Below, piece after piece: positions 45,257 through 54,690 of a stretch of DNA of 64,000 bases. The position numbers and the translations under genes are program-made. The stretch spans positions 1 to 64,000 of the forward strand of contig NZ_BBJH01000019.1 in NCBI RefSeq assembly GCF_000739775.1, written 5' to 3'. Position 1 is the first letter of the stretch; the number at the start of each line of letters is the position of its first letter. The notes below the pieces were generated by a model, which made no database searches, had not been told where the DNA came from, and worked only from the letters and a program-made list of their open reading frames with translations. Source of the DNA: Paraburkholderia heleia NBRC 101817. GTDB taxonomy: Bacteria; Pseudomonadota; Gammaproteobacteria; Burkholderiales; Burkholderiaceae.

Positions 45257-47002
45257 GTGCTGTCATTCCTGCTGAAACTGCGCACCCGCGCCAGCGATCT
45301 CTTTCGCCTGTCCGACGCCCATACGATGCTGATCTGGTCGGTCATCGTCGGCGTGGCGGGCGCGTTTGCGACCGTGATCTTTCGCGAGGGCATCGCGCAT
45401 GTGCAGATGCTTTTCACGGGTAGCAAAGGCAGCCTCGTGGAGATGGCGCGCCACCTGCCGTGGCACCGGCGCATCTGGATGCCGGCCGCAGGCGGCTTCA
45501 TCGCGGGCTGCCTGCTGCTGCTCGCGCGGCGCAAGGCGCCCAGCAGCAACGGCAAGGCGATGCACGCCGACTACATCGAGGCGGTGGCGATCGGCGACGG
45601 CGTCATGCCGGTGAGCACGAGCATCTGGCGCAGTCTCTCGTCGCTCTTCACGATCGCGAGCGGCGGCTCGATCGGCCGCGAAGGCCCGATGGTGCAGCTC
45701 GCCGCCCTCGCCGCCTCGCTGATCGGCCGCTGGGTCCACTTCGATCCGCCGCGGCTGCGCCTGCTCGTCGCATGCGGCGCGGCGGCCGGTATCACCTCGG
45801 CGTACAACGCCCCCATCGCGGGCGCCTTTTTCGTGACCGAAATCGTGCTCGGCTCCATCGTCATGGAAAGCTTTGGGCCGATCGTCGTCTCTTCGGTCGT
45901 CGCCAACATCACCATGCGCGAGTTCGCCGGCTACAAGCCGCCTTATGAGATGCCCGTGTTCCCGCCGGTGACGGGTGTCGAGGTGCTGCTCTTCGTGGCG
46001 CTGGGCCTGCTGTGCGGCGCGCTCGCGCCGCAGTTCCTCATGATGATGGCCACCGCGAAAAAGGGCTTTGGCCGCCTGAACGCGCCGCTGCCCGTGCGGC
46101 TCGCGCTGGGCGGCCTCGTGGTCGGCGTCCTTTCGGTGTGGACGCCCGAGGTGTGGGGCAACGGCTATAGCGTCGTGAACTCCATCCTCCATTCGCCGTG
46201 GACCTGGACGGCGCTCGCCACGGTGCTCGTCTTCAAGCTCATCGCGACCGCGGCGACGGTCGGCTCGGGCGCCGTGGGCGGCGTGTTTACGCCAACGCTC
46301 TTCATGGGCGCCGTGCTCGGCTGCCTGTTCGGCCAGGGCATGCACGCGCTCTGGCCCGACAGCACGTCCGCGTCGTACGCCTACGCGATGGTAGGCATGG
46401 GCGCGTTCCTCGCGGGCGCGACCCAGGCGCCGCTCATGGCGATCCTGATGATCTTCGAGATGACGCTGAGCTACCAGGTGGTCCTGCCGCTCATGCTCTC
46501 GTGCGTGGTCGCCTATTTCGTCGCGCGCGCCATCGGCAAGGCATCGATGTATGAAATCACGCTGCATCGCAACCGCGAGGAGGCGGAGCGCATGCGCCTG
46601 CGCATGACGCAGATGCGCGAGCTGGTGCGCCCCGCGCAGACCGTCGTGCTGGAGAGCGCCACAGTGCAGGAGATGACGCGCGTGTTCCTCGAGTATCCCG
46701 TCAAGTACCTCTATGTGACCGACGAGACGGGGCGTTTTCTCGGTGCGGTCGCGCTGGCCGACATCACTTCGGACCTGCTGCAAAAGCGCGATACCGCGCA
46801 CAAGCATGCCCGCGACTACCTGAAGCCGACGTTCGACGTGCTCACGCCCGACATGCCGCTCGCCGTCGGCCTGCAGCACTTCATGTCGTTCCAGGGCGAG
46901 CGCCTGCCCGTCGTCGAAAGTACGCGCGACCCGACGCTCGCGGGCGTGGTGTACAAGACTTCGCTGCTGGACGCCTATCAGCGCATGAACGCGCAGCGGT
47001 AA
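45257..47002 (+). CDS. ClC chloride channel/transporter with CBS domains
   Basis: 581 residues. The ClC selectivity motifs are present: GGSIGREGPMVQ (with the gating Glu), GAFLAGATQAPLMA-type second-half signature, and GSGAVGGVFTPTLFMG. Two CBS domains follow (about 455-575), with VFLEYPVKYLYVTD and VGLQHFMSFQGERLPVVE. It is ClcB-like. The start is GTG at 45257; no convincing ribosome site is seen. The gating Glu suggests a chloride/proton exchanger. Confidence 0.9.
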   Translation: MLSFLLKLRTRASDLFRLSDAHTMLIWSVIVGVAGAFATVIFREGIAHVQMLFTGSKGSLVEMARHLPWHRRIWMPAAGGFIAGCLLLLARRKAPSSNGKAMHADYIEAVAIGDGVMPVSTSIWRSLSSLFTIASGGSIGREGPMVQLAALAASLIGRWVHFDPPRLRLLVACGAAAGITSAYNAPIAGAFFVTEIVLGSIVMESFGPIVVSSVVANITMREFAGYKPPYEMPVFPPVTGVEVLLFVALGLLCGALAPQFLMMMATAKKGFGRLNAPLPVRLALGGLVVGVLSVWTPEVWGNGYSVVNSILHSPWTWTALATVLVFKLIATAATVGSGAVGGVFTPTLFMGAVLGCLFGQGMHALWPDSTSASYAYAMVGMGAFLAGATQAPLMAILMIFEMTLSYQVVLPLMLSCVVAYFVARAIGKASMYEITLHRNREEAERMRLRMTQMRELVRPAQTVVLESATVQEMTRVFLEYPVKYLYVTDETGRFLGAVALADITSDLLQKRDTAHKHARDYLKPTFDVLTPDMPLAVGLQHFMSFQGERLPVVESTRDPTLAGVVYKTSLLDAYQRMNAQR

Positions 47003-47147
47003 GCCAGGCCGCGCGCGAGGCGCGTGGCAAAGCGCCGCGGATTTTCTAGACTAGAGGGGAACGCGCCGCTCGGCCCGCGCTGTGCGCCTGCGCACCGACG
47101 CGCACACAGAGGCAGCGAGAATCGACGCGGGGACGACCGGAGCGAAG

Positions 47148-48506
47148 ATGAGCGAACCCTCCCTCGAAGCCGTACGCCGCGACCACGCGGGCTGGATATT
47201 CGTGCACTTGCAGGGCGAGCCCTACGACCGCGGCGAACAGCACGGCGCATTGCTGGCCAACGAAATCCGCAATGCGATCCGCACCGCGCGCTATCTTGCG
47301 AAATGGGACACGGGCGAGGACTTCGACACCTTCATCCACGCGGCGATCGTGCAGTTCGCGCCGCGCCTCGACACCGAATTCGCGGACGAAATCCAGGGCA
47401 TCGCCGACGGCGCCGGTCTCAAATTCGCCGAAGTGCTCGCCTGGAACGGCTACATGGACCTGCTGCAGAGCTGGTGGCCGGTTCATGTCGCAGCGCAGCA
47501 GGCGTCCCAGGGGCCGGGCGCGGTGCGCCCGTGGCGCGGGCGGCGCGGCCACCACTGCAGCGCCTTCATCGCCACGGGCAGCGCGACGCGCGACGGCCGC
47601 ATCGTCATGGCGCACAATTCGTGGGACCGCTATGCGGCCGGCGACGCCTTCAATGTCGTGTTCGATATCGTGCCCGAATCGGGGCACCGCATCCTCATGC
47701 AGGGCCTGCCCGGCTGCATCTCCAGCCTCACCGACTTCTGGATCAACGGCGCGGGCCTGATGGTGACGGAGACGACCATCTCGAACTTCGTCGGCTACCG
47801 CGCGAACGGCGCCCCCGAGTTCTATCGCTCGCGCCGGGCGACGCAGTATGCGTCGAGCATTGCGCAGTGGTGCGAGATGTTTGCGCAGGCGAACAACGCG
47901 GGCTATGTGAACAGCTGGCTTCTCGGCGACACCAAAACGGGCGAGATCGCGCGCTATGAACTGGGCCTGCAGCACGCGGGCTTCGAGAGCACGAAAGACG
48001 GCTTCTACAGCGGTTTCAACACGGCCACGGACCTCAAGATCCGCAACCAGGAATGCACCGGCGAGGCCGACGACTACACTGACGTGCGCCGCAACGGCGC
48101 GCGCCGCCTGCGCTTCATGCAGCTCGCGCAGGAGCACCGCGGCGCGATCGACGCCGAGCTCGCCAAGGCGATGATCGCGGACCATCACGACGTCTACCTC
48201 GAGCGCAGCGACAACCCGTGCTCGCGCACGATCTGCGGCCATCTCGAACTCGACGACGCGCGCTTCGGCGGCGCGGACCACGGGCCGTTCAACCCATGGG
48301 GCGCGAACGACGGCAAGGTGGTCGACAGCGAAATGGCGCGCGATCTGTCGTTCTGGGCCCGTTGGGGCCATCCGTGCGGCCGCCCGTTCGACGCCCAGGC
48401 CTTCATGCAGCGCCATCCGCAATGGAACTGGCTCAACGGCTATATGCGCGACCGTCCGTCGTGGCCCTGGACGCGCTTCGAGGCACTGCACAGACCCGCG
48501 CTTTAA
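47148..48506 (+). CDS. C45-type Ntn hydrolase / phospholipase B-like protein
   Basis: 452 residues. N-terminal nucleophile hydrolase of the C45/PLB-like type: the likely autocleavage and nucleophile site is GHHCSAFIATGSATRDGRIV (Cys about 142), and NSWDRYAAGDAFNVVFDI follows. Later blocks include PGCISSLTDFWIN and AEFEST-like AGFESTKDGFYSGFN. Such proteins are amidases, acyltransferases or phospholipase-B-like. GGAG precedes the ATG at 47148. No signal peptide, so it is probably cytosolic. Confidence 0.75.
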   Translation: MSEPSLEAVRRDHAGWIFVHLQGEPYDRGEQHGALLANEIRNAIRTARYLAKWDTGEDFDTFIHAAIVQFAPRLDTEFADEIQGIADGAGLKFAEVLAWNGYMDLLQSWWPVHVAAQQASQGPGAVRPWRGRRGHHCSAFIATGSATRDGRIVMAHNSWDRYAAGDAFNVVFDIVPESGHRILMQGLPGCISSLTDFWINGAGLMVTETTISNFVGYRANGAPEFYRSRRATQYASSIAQWCEMFAQANNAGYVNSWLLGDTKTGEIARYELGLQHAGFESTKDGFYSGFNTATDLKIRNQECTGEADDYTDVRRNGARRLRFMQLAQEHRGAIDAELAKAMIADHHDVYLERSDNPCSRTICGHLELDDARFGGADHGPFNPWGANDGKVVDSEMARDLSFWARWGHPCGRPFDAQAFMQRHPQWNWLNGYMRDRPSWPWTRFEALHRPAL

Positions 48507-48752
48507 TGCCGTGTAACGGCGGCGCCGGAAAAAAGCACGCGCGTTCGAGACGCGTCGGCGCATTTCCTGCCATTATGGTATTTCCGTATGCGCCTCGCGC
48601 ACATGAGCCGTCCAGGCGGCTCGTTGCTCCTTCGCGTAGCGGCGCGCCGGGCCGCCCCGGCTGGCGCGGCTGCCTGCACCGCCACCCACGCCGGCGGATG
48701 CGGTACGGCGCTTGCTGCGACCTGTGGGCCGCATGAGAAAGGAGGTCGAGCG

Positions 48753-49025
48753 ATGAAAACCTCGACACTGATGACCACCGTGCTGTTGTCGGCGTCATGC
48801 TTCGCCGCTCCGGTACGCACCGCGCAGGACTCACCGGTCGTCCAGGCCAGCGCGCACATCCCGCTCGCAAGTGGGCAGTCCCACGCCTACGACGCCCCCG
48901 TGGCGCCCCCCGCCCCCGACGTGCCCGTGACTGCGAACGGTCCGCAACACTGGGAGTACCTCACGCTGCCCAGGTCGCATCGGCTGGACAAGACGCTAAG
49001 CCCGGACCTGCACGAGCAGACCTGA
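48753..49025 (+). CDS. Small secreted protein of unknown function
   Basis: 90 residues with a Sec signal peptide (MKTSTLMTTVLLSASCFAAP, cleaved near 22) and an Ala/Pro-rich linker, ending in QHWEYLTLPRSHRLDKT, which may be a small folded motif. A textbook AAAGGAGG lies before the ATG at 48753, which supports translation. I do not recognise a family. An in-frame leader to 48588 is Arg/Ala-rich and unlikely. Confidence 0.6.
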   Translation: MKTSTLMTTVLLSASCFAAPVRTAQDSPVVQASAHIPLASGQSHAYDAPVAPPAPDVPVTANGPQHWEYLTLPRSHRLDKTLSPDLHEQT

Positions 49026-49265
49026 GCCTGACCGGTGCTCCCGTTTGCGAACAAGCGGCGAAGAAGCGTGGCGCATGAGCGGCAAATGAGCATCGCATGC
49101 GCACACCGCGAAGGCGTGCGAGGCGGATTGTGTATGCTTGAGGCGCGGCGCTAGCGCTGCGCGCCGCAAACAAAGCGCAAACCATATCTGAACAACAATC
49201 CGCACAACAAACGAGACGACGACGCGGACCGCCAACGCCGGCCGCCCGCGCAAAGGACGCCACGC

Positions 49266-49496
49266 ATGTCAGCCTCCCGCATTCCCGACGAACCCATCGA
49301 CCTGCAATTCGCCGACGTACTGCGCGAAGTGCGCTGGCCCGCCAACAAGGACGAACTCGTGGACGCCGCGCGCGAGTCTGGCGCCAGCAACGAGGTGCTC
49401 GCCATCCTCGACGGCATGCCCGAGCAGGATTATCAGGATGTCGCGTCCGTTACGCGGCTGATCGGCAGCAACTACGGCCCTGGCCTCGGCTCCTGA
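49266..49496 (+). CDS. DUF2795 domain protein
   Basis: 76 residues. FADVLREVRWPANKDELVDAARESGASNEVLAILDGMPEQ-like spacing matches the DUF2795 small-protein family, often of unknown, possibly DNA-binding role. Helical and acidic. AAAGGACGCC lies before the ATG at 49266. Convergent with the TetR gene. Confidence 0.78.
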   Translation: MSASRIPDEPIDLQFADVLREVRWPANKDELVDAARESGASNEVLAILDGMPEQDYQDVASVTRLIGSNYGPGLGS

Positions 49497-49530
49497 GGCG
49501 CGCGGGTCGCGGGCTGCGTGCACGCGGGGC

Positions 49531-50148
49531 TCACGCGTCGCGGCCGAACACCACTCGCGCGAAAAAGGTGCCCAGCACCGTTTCGACGACTGGCGGCGTG
49601 ACATGCTGCGGATCGGCCGTGGCGAGAAACTGCACCCCGTCGCACAACCCCATCAGCCCGAGCGCGAGCAATTCGGGATCGAGCGGCGGCGGCATGCCCA
49701 CGCGCGCCGCAAATTCCTCGATGTACGCGGCAAGACGCTCGCGCTTTTCCTTCATGAACGCGTGGTAGCGCGTGCGAAAGCGCGCGTCGCGCGCAGCCAG
49801 CAGCCTGGCTTCCACCCACAGCAGGAAAACCTTGTTGTCCTGCGGCATGCGGCTGTAGTAGGCGAGCACGCGCGCCTCCATCTGCTCGCGCGAAACCTCG
49901 GTCTCGAAGATGGCGCGCAGGTCGGTCTGCATGGCTTCGTGATCGCGCCGCAGCAATTCCACGAGCAGGTCCGACTTGCCCGCGAAGTTCGAGTAGAACG
50001 CGCCGCGCGTGTACCCCGCCGCATGCGCGATGTCCTCGACGCTCGCGCCCACGAACCCTTTTTTCATGAACATGGCCTGCGCGGCGTCGAGCAGGCGCTC
50101 GCGCGTCTGGTCGCGGCTTTGTTCGCGGGTGAGACGAATGCGCTTCAT
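49531..50148 (-). CDS. TetR family repressor of the efflux operon
   Basis: 205 residues. Helix-turn-helix within GASVEDIAHAAGYTRGAFYSNF (about 33-54), then a ligand-binding domain. It is divergent from the MFP-RND-OMF operon with a 14-bp perfect palindrome between (50228-50241), the usual arrangement for a local efflux repressor such as the AcrR/TtgR type. The inducer is unknown. Confidence 0.9.
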   Translation of the reverse strand: MKRIRLTREQSRDQTRERLLDAAQAMFMKKGFVGASVEDIAHAAGYTRGAFYSNFAGKSDLLVELLRRDHEAMQTDLRAIFETEVSREQMEARVLAYYSRMPQDNKVFLLWVEARLLAARDARFRTRYHAFMKEKRERLAAYIEEFAARVGMPPPLDPELLALGLMGLCDGVQFLATADPQHVTPPVVETVLGTFFARVVFGRDA

Positions 50149-50227
50149 GGCGTGGGGCGTCGTTATGGGTCATGGATTGACGCGAGTCTAGCACTGAAAC
50201 ATTCTTCGGATTCAGTTTCGCACTCAG

Positions 50228-50241
50228 ATACAACGTTGTAT
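50228..50241. promoter_or_regulatory. TetR operator between the repressor and efflux genes
   Basis: ATACAACGTTGTAT is a perfect 14-bp palindrome 80 bp before the TetR start and 161 bp before the efflux lead gene. A looser inverted pair (ACTGAA ... TTCAGT) sits just upstream at 50193-50216. It should be bound by the TetR protein to control both directions. Confidence 0.75.
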
Positions 50242-50401
50242 TAGAATCCGGCTCATCATCCCAGGTCCGGGCCGGTGCGCGAGCCGCGCCGCGCCCGCGA
50301 CTCAATGGCGGCGCAACCGGTCTGGCGGTAATGCGGTCTGCGTGCGCACCCAGCCTATCGAGGTCCAGGTGAATCGTTGCGGTCGTGGCGCATCGAGCAG
50401 G

Positions 50402-51538
50402 ATGCGCAGTGGTACCGGTAAGTTCAGTGCGCCGTGGCGGCATGCCGCGAATGTGCTTCTCGTGCTCGGCGTCGCCATGCTGGCTGCCTGCGGCAGGCAA
50501 AAAGAGGCGCCGCCTCAGCCGCGTCCGGTCGTCTCGATGACCGTGCACCCCGACGGCGCCGCCATGAGCCCCGCCTATCCCGGCGATATTGAGGCGCGCA
50601 ACGTCACCCCGCTTTCGTTTCGCGTGAACGGCAAGATCATCGAGCGCAGCGTGCGCCTTGGTGACAGCGTCAAGCCGGGCGAGACGCTCGCGCGGCTCGA
50701 TCCGGCGGACTTCGAAAAGAACGCTGCCAGCGCGCAGGCCCAGTTGGACGCCGCGCAGCATCGCCTCGTCTTCGCGAAGCAGCAGCTCGATCGCGACACG
50801 GCCCAGTCGGCGGCCAATCTCATCGCCCGCGCGCAACTCGAGCAGACGCAGGATGCGTACGCTTCGGCCGCGGCCCAGCGCGATCAGGCGCAGCAGCAAC
50901 TCGCGCTGGCAAAGAACCAGTTGCGCTACACGCAGATCGTCGCCGACCACGCGGGCGTCATCACGGCCGAAAACGCCGACACTGGCCAGAATGTGCAGGC
51001 CGGCCAGGCCGTCTACCAGCTCGCGTGGAGCGGCGACATCGACGTGGTGTGCGACTTGCCCGAGCGCGCCGTGACCGCGCTGCATACGGACGACACCGCG
51101 CAGGTCACGCTCGGCGCCCTGCCCGGCCGGCACTACACGGCGCGCCTGCGCGAACTCGCCGCCGCGGCGGACCCGCAAAGCCGCACATGGCGCGCGAGGC
51201 TCACGCTCGAACATCCCGATGCCGACGTGCGTCTCGGCATGACCGCCAACGTGGCGTTCGCGGCCCCGAGCGAGGCCAGGGCGCCGGCCGCGTTTACCGT
51301 GCCGGCCACCGCGCTCTTCCACGACGGCGAAGCGCCCGCCATCTGGGTCATACACGCGCCCGACAACGTGCTGCAGTTGCGGCGCGTGAGCATCGCGCGC
51401 TACGACGCGCGCACGATCACCGTGGCGAACGGATTGCAGGACGGCGAGCGCATCGTGCTGCAAGGCGTCCACACGGTCCACGCAGGCGAGCAGGTGCGCC
51501 CGGTCGCGCCGCTGCATCCCGAGGACTTCGCGTCATGA
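50402..51538 (+). CDS. Efflux RND periplasmic adaptor (MFP) lipoprotein
   Basis: 378 residues from the ATG at 50402, with a lipobox VAMLAACG (Cys about 31). Domains in order: lipoyl/hairpin (SPAYPGDIEARNVTPLSFRV, coiled-coil with AAQHRLVFAKQQLDRDTAQS), beta-barrel and membrane-proximal domains. A GTG at 50342 is an alternative start in frame. The stop overlaps the permease ATG by ATGA. It links the RND pump to the outer-membrane factor. Confidence 0.9.
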   Translation: MRSGTGKFSAPWRHAANVLLVLGVAMLAACGRQKEAPPQPRPVVSMTVHPDGAAMSPAYPGDIEARNVTPLSFRVNGKIIERSVRLGDSVKPGETLARLDPADFEKNAASAQAQLDAAQHRLVFAKQQLDRDTAQSAANLIARAQLEQTQDAYASAAAQRDQAQQQLALAKNQLRYTQIVADHAGVITAENADTGQNVQAGQAVYQLAWSGDIDVVCDLPERAVTALHTDDTAQVTLGALPGRHYTARLRELAAAADPQSRTWRARLTLEHPDADVRLGMTANVAFAAPSEARAPAAFTVPATALFHDGEAPAIWVIHAPDNVLQLRRVSIARYDARTITVANGLQDGERIVLQGVHTVHAGEQVRPVAPLHPEDFAS

Positions 51539-54500
51539 GCCGGATGGCAGGCTCGGGTCCCGGCGCCGATCACGAAGCGGGCCGCTTCAACCTGTCGGCG
51601 TGGGCGCTCCGGCATCGTGCGCTCGTGACCTTTCTCGTTGTGCTCGCAACGATCTTCGGCGCGCTCGCCTATACGCGTCTTGCGCAATCGGAAGACCCGC
51701 CCTTCACGTTCCGCGTGATGGTGATCCAGACCTTCTGGCCAGGCGCGACCGCGCGTCAGGTCGAGGACCAGGTGACCACCCGCATCGGCCGCAAGCTGCA
51801 GGAAACGCCTTACATCGACTTTCTGCGCAGCTATTCGCGGCCCGGCGAATCGCTCGTGTTCTTCACGATGAAGGACTCCGCGCCCGTGAGCGAAGTGCGC
51901 GAGACCTGGTACCAGGTGCGCAAGAAAGTCGGCGACATCGCCTACACCCTGCCCCAGGGCGTGCAAGGGCCGTTCTTCAACGACGAGTTCGGCGACGTCT
52001 ACACCAACATCTACGCGCTGGAAGGCGACGGCTTTTCGCCCGCGCAACTGCACGACTACGCGGACAAGCTGCGCGAGCAGCTGCTGCGCGTGCCCGACGT
52101 CGGCAAGGTCGATTATTTCGGCGATCCGCAGCAACGCATCTACATCGAGATTCCGAACACGCAGTTCACACGCCTCGGCATTTCGCCCACACAGCTCGGC
52201 CAGGTGATCGGCGCGCAGAACAGCGTGTCCGCCGCGGGCACGCTCACCACCGCCGACGACCGTGTGTTCGTGCGCCCGAGCGGCCAGTACGAGGATCTCA
52301 ATGCAATCGCCGATACGCTGATCCGCGTGAACGGCCGCACGTTTCGCCTCGGCGACATCGCCACGATCCGGCGCGGCTACGACGAGCCGCTCGCCACGCA
52401 AATGCGTTTCCAGAATCAGGCCGTGCTCGGCATCGGCCTGACGATGCAGCCGGGCGGCGACGTGATCCGTCTCGGCAAAGCGCTCGATGCGCGCGTCGAG
52501 CTGTTGCGCGCACAACTTCCCGCGGGCCTGAAGCTCGTGGAAGTGTCGAGCATGCCCGATGCCGTGGCGCGCTCGGTGGACGACTTCGTCGAAGCCGTGG
52601 CGGAGGCCGTGGGCATCGTGCTGCTCGTGAGCCTCGTTTCTCTGGGCGTGCGCACGGGCATGGTGGTCGTCATTACCATTCCGGTCGTGCTCGCCGTCAC
52701 CTCGCTCGCGATGTACCTCTTCGGCATCGGCCTGCACAAGGTTTCGCTCGGTACGCTCGTGCTCGCGCTCGGCCTGCTCGTGGACGACGCCATCATTTCG
52801 GTCGAGATGATGGCGGTGAAGCTCGCGCAGGGCTGGAACCGCACGCGCGCCGCCGCATTCGCCTACACCAGCACAGCCTTTCCGATGCTGACCGGCACGC
52901 TCGTCACGGTTTCGGGCTTCTTGCCCATCGTGCTCGCGAGGTCGAGCACCGGCGAATACACGCGCTCGATCTTCCAGGTGTCCGCCATCGCGCTGATCGC
53001 CTCGTGGTTCGCGGCCGTCGTGCTGATTCCCCTGCTGGGCTACCGGCTGCTGCCGGAACGCAAGCCCGACCCGAATGCAACGAACGCCGCCCATGGCGAG
53101 GATCACGAGCACGAGATCTACGACACGCGTTTCTATCGGCGCCTGCGCGGCTGGATCGGCTGGTGCATCGAGCGCCACGCCATCGTGCTCGTACTGACCA
53201 TCGCGCTGTTCGTGGCCGCGCTAGCGTGCTTCAGGCTCGTGCCGCAGCAGTTCTTCCCGAGTTCCGACCGGCCCGAATTGCTCGTGGACGTGCGCCTGCC
53301 CGAGAGCGCCTCGATCGATGCGACGCTGCGCCAGACGAAGCGACTCGAAGCGGCGCTCAAGGGCCGACCCGAGATCGACCATTTCATCGATTTCGTCGGC
53401 ACCGGCGCGCCGCGCTTCTATCTGCCGCTCGATCAGCAGTTGCAGCAGCCCAATTTTGCGCAGTTCGTGATCACGACGAAGTCGGTCGAAGACCGCGAGA
53501 AGCTCGCGAACTGGCTCGAACCGATGCTGCGCGACACGTTCCCGGCCATCCGTACGCGTCTGTCGCGGCTCGAGAACGGGCCGCCGGTCGGCTACCCCGT
53601 GCAGTTCCGCGTGAGCGGCGACGACATCCCGACCGTGCGCGGCATCGCGAACAAGGTGGCGGCAACGATGCGTGCCGATCCCCGCACCGAGAACGTCAGT
53701 TTCGACTGGGACGAACCGGCGGGACGCTCGCTGCACTTCCAGATCGACCAGCAAAAGGCGCGCGCGCTCAATGTCTCGTCGCAGGACATCGCCAACTTTC
53801 TGCAGATGACCTACTCGGGCTATACCGTCACGCAGTTTCGCGAGCGCGACAAGCTCATCAGCGTCGATCTGCGCTCGCCCGCGGCCGAACGCGTCGATCC
53901 CGCACGCCTGCTCACGCTCGCCATGCCCACGCCGAACGGCCCGGTGCCGCTCGGCGCGCTCGGACATCTCGCCAACGATCTGGAGTACGGCGTGATCTGG
54001 TCGCGCGACCGGCAGCCCACGATCACCGTGCAGTCCGACGTGCGAGCGGGCGCGCAGGGCATCGACGTCACGCATGCGCTCGACGGCAAACTGGAGTCCA
54101 TCAAGCGCGCGCTGCCTCCCGGCTACCACATCGAGGTGGGCGGCTCCGTGGAGGAAAGCGCGAAGGGCCAGGCGTCCATCTTCGCGCAGTTGCCGGTGCT
54201 CGCCGTCGCCGTACTCACGCTGCTCATGATCCAGCTGCAGAGCATCACGCGCGCGCTGATGGTCGTGCTGACCGCGCCGCTCGGTCTGATCGGCGTGGTG
54301 ATCGCCCTGCTCGCGTTCGGGCAGCCGTTCGGCTTCGTGGCCATGCTCGGCGTGATCGCCATGTTCGGGATCATCATGCGCAACTCGGTGATCCTCGTGG
54401 ATCAGATCGAAACGGATATCCGCGCCGGGCACAAGCGCTTCGACGCCGTGGTAGGCGCAACGGTGCGCCGCTTCCGGCCGATCATGCTGACCGCCGCGGC

Positions 54501-54690
54501 CGCCGTGCTCGCGCTCATTCCGCTCTTGCGTTCGAACTTCTTCGGGCCGATGGCGACGGCGCTGATGGGCGGCATCACGATTGCGACCGTGCTCACGCTG
54601 TTCTTCCTGCCCGCGGCTTACGCGGCCGCGTTCCGCGTGCGCAGCAGCGAGACTGACGAGACCGGCAACACGCCGGAACAGGCATCATGA
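51535..54690 (+). CDS. RND efflux permease (HAE1 family)
   Basis: 1051 residues, twelve helices with two large periplasmic loops. Proton-relay Asp residues are in LGLLVDDAIISVEMM, and the second-half repeat is around IPLLRSNFFGPMATALMGG. The ATG at 51535 overlaps the adaptor stop, and its stop overlaps the outer-membrane factor start (ATGA both times). The N-terminal Met at 51535 gives the family start (about 17 residues before FNLSAWALRHR). Substrates likely hydrophobic or amphiphilic drugs, not readable. Confidence 0.93.
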   Translation: MSRMAGSGPGADHEAGRFNLSAWALRHRALVTFLVVLATIFGALAYTRLAQSEDPPFTFRVMVIQTFWPGATARQVEDQVTTRIGRKLQETPYIDFLRSYSRPGESLVFFTMKDSAPVSEVRETWYQVRKKVGDIAYTLPQGVQGPFFNDEFGDVYTNIYALEGDGFSPAQLHDYADKLREQLLRVPDVGKVDYFGDPQQRIYIEIPNTQFTRLGISPTQLGQVIGAQNSVSAAGTLTTADDRVFVRPSGQYEDLNAIADTLIRVNGRTFRLGDIATIRRGYDEPLATQMRFQNQAVLGIGLTMQPGGDVIRLGKALDARVELLRAQLPAGLKLVEVSSMPDAVARSVDDFVEAVAEAVGIVLLVSLVSLGVRTGMVVVITIPVVLAVTSLAMYLFGIGLHKVSLGTLVLALGLLVDDAIISVEMMAVKLAQGWNRTRAAAFAYTSTAFPMLTGTLVTVSGFLPIVLARSSTGEYTRSIFQVSAIALIASWFAAVVLIPLLGYRLLPERKPDPNATNAAHGEDHEHEIYDTRFYRRLRGWIGWCIERHAIVLVLTIALFVAALACFRLVPQQFFPSSDRPELLVDVRLPESASIDATLRQTKRLEAALKGRPEIDHFIDFVGTGAPRFYLPLDQQLQQPNFAQFVITTKSVEDREKLANWLEPMLRDTFPAIRTRLSRLENGPPVGYPVQFRVSGDDIPTVRGIANKVAATMRADPRTENVSFDWDEPAGRSLHFQIDQQKARALNVSSQDIANFLQMTYSGYTVTQFRERDKLISVDLRSPAAERVDPARLLTLAMPTPNGPVPLGALGHLANDLEYGVIWSRDRQPTITVQSDVRAGAQGIDVTHALDGKLESIKRALPPGYHIEVGGSVEESAKGQASIFAQLPVLAVAVLTLLMIQLQSITRALMVVLTAPLGLIGVVIALLAFGQPFGFVAMLGVIAMFGIIMRNSVILVDQIETDIRAGHKRFDAVVGATVRRFRPIMLTAAAAVLALIPLLRSNFFGPMATALMGGITIATVLTLFFLPAAYAAAFRVRSSETDETGNTPEQAS

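Noticed and set aside
51600-54656. A 1018-codon same-strand frame inside the RND permease
   Set aside because: Out-of-frame shadow of a gene with clear helices and motifs; Arg-rich product.
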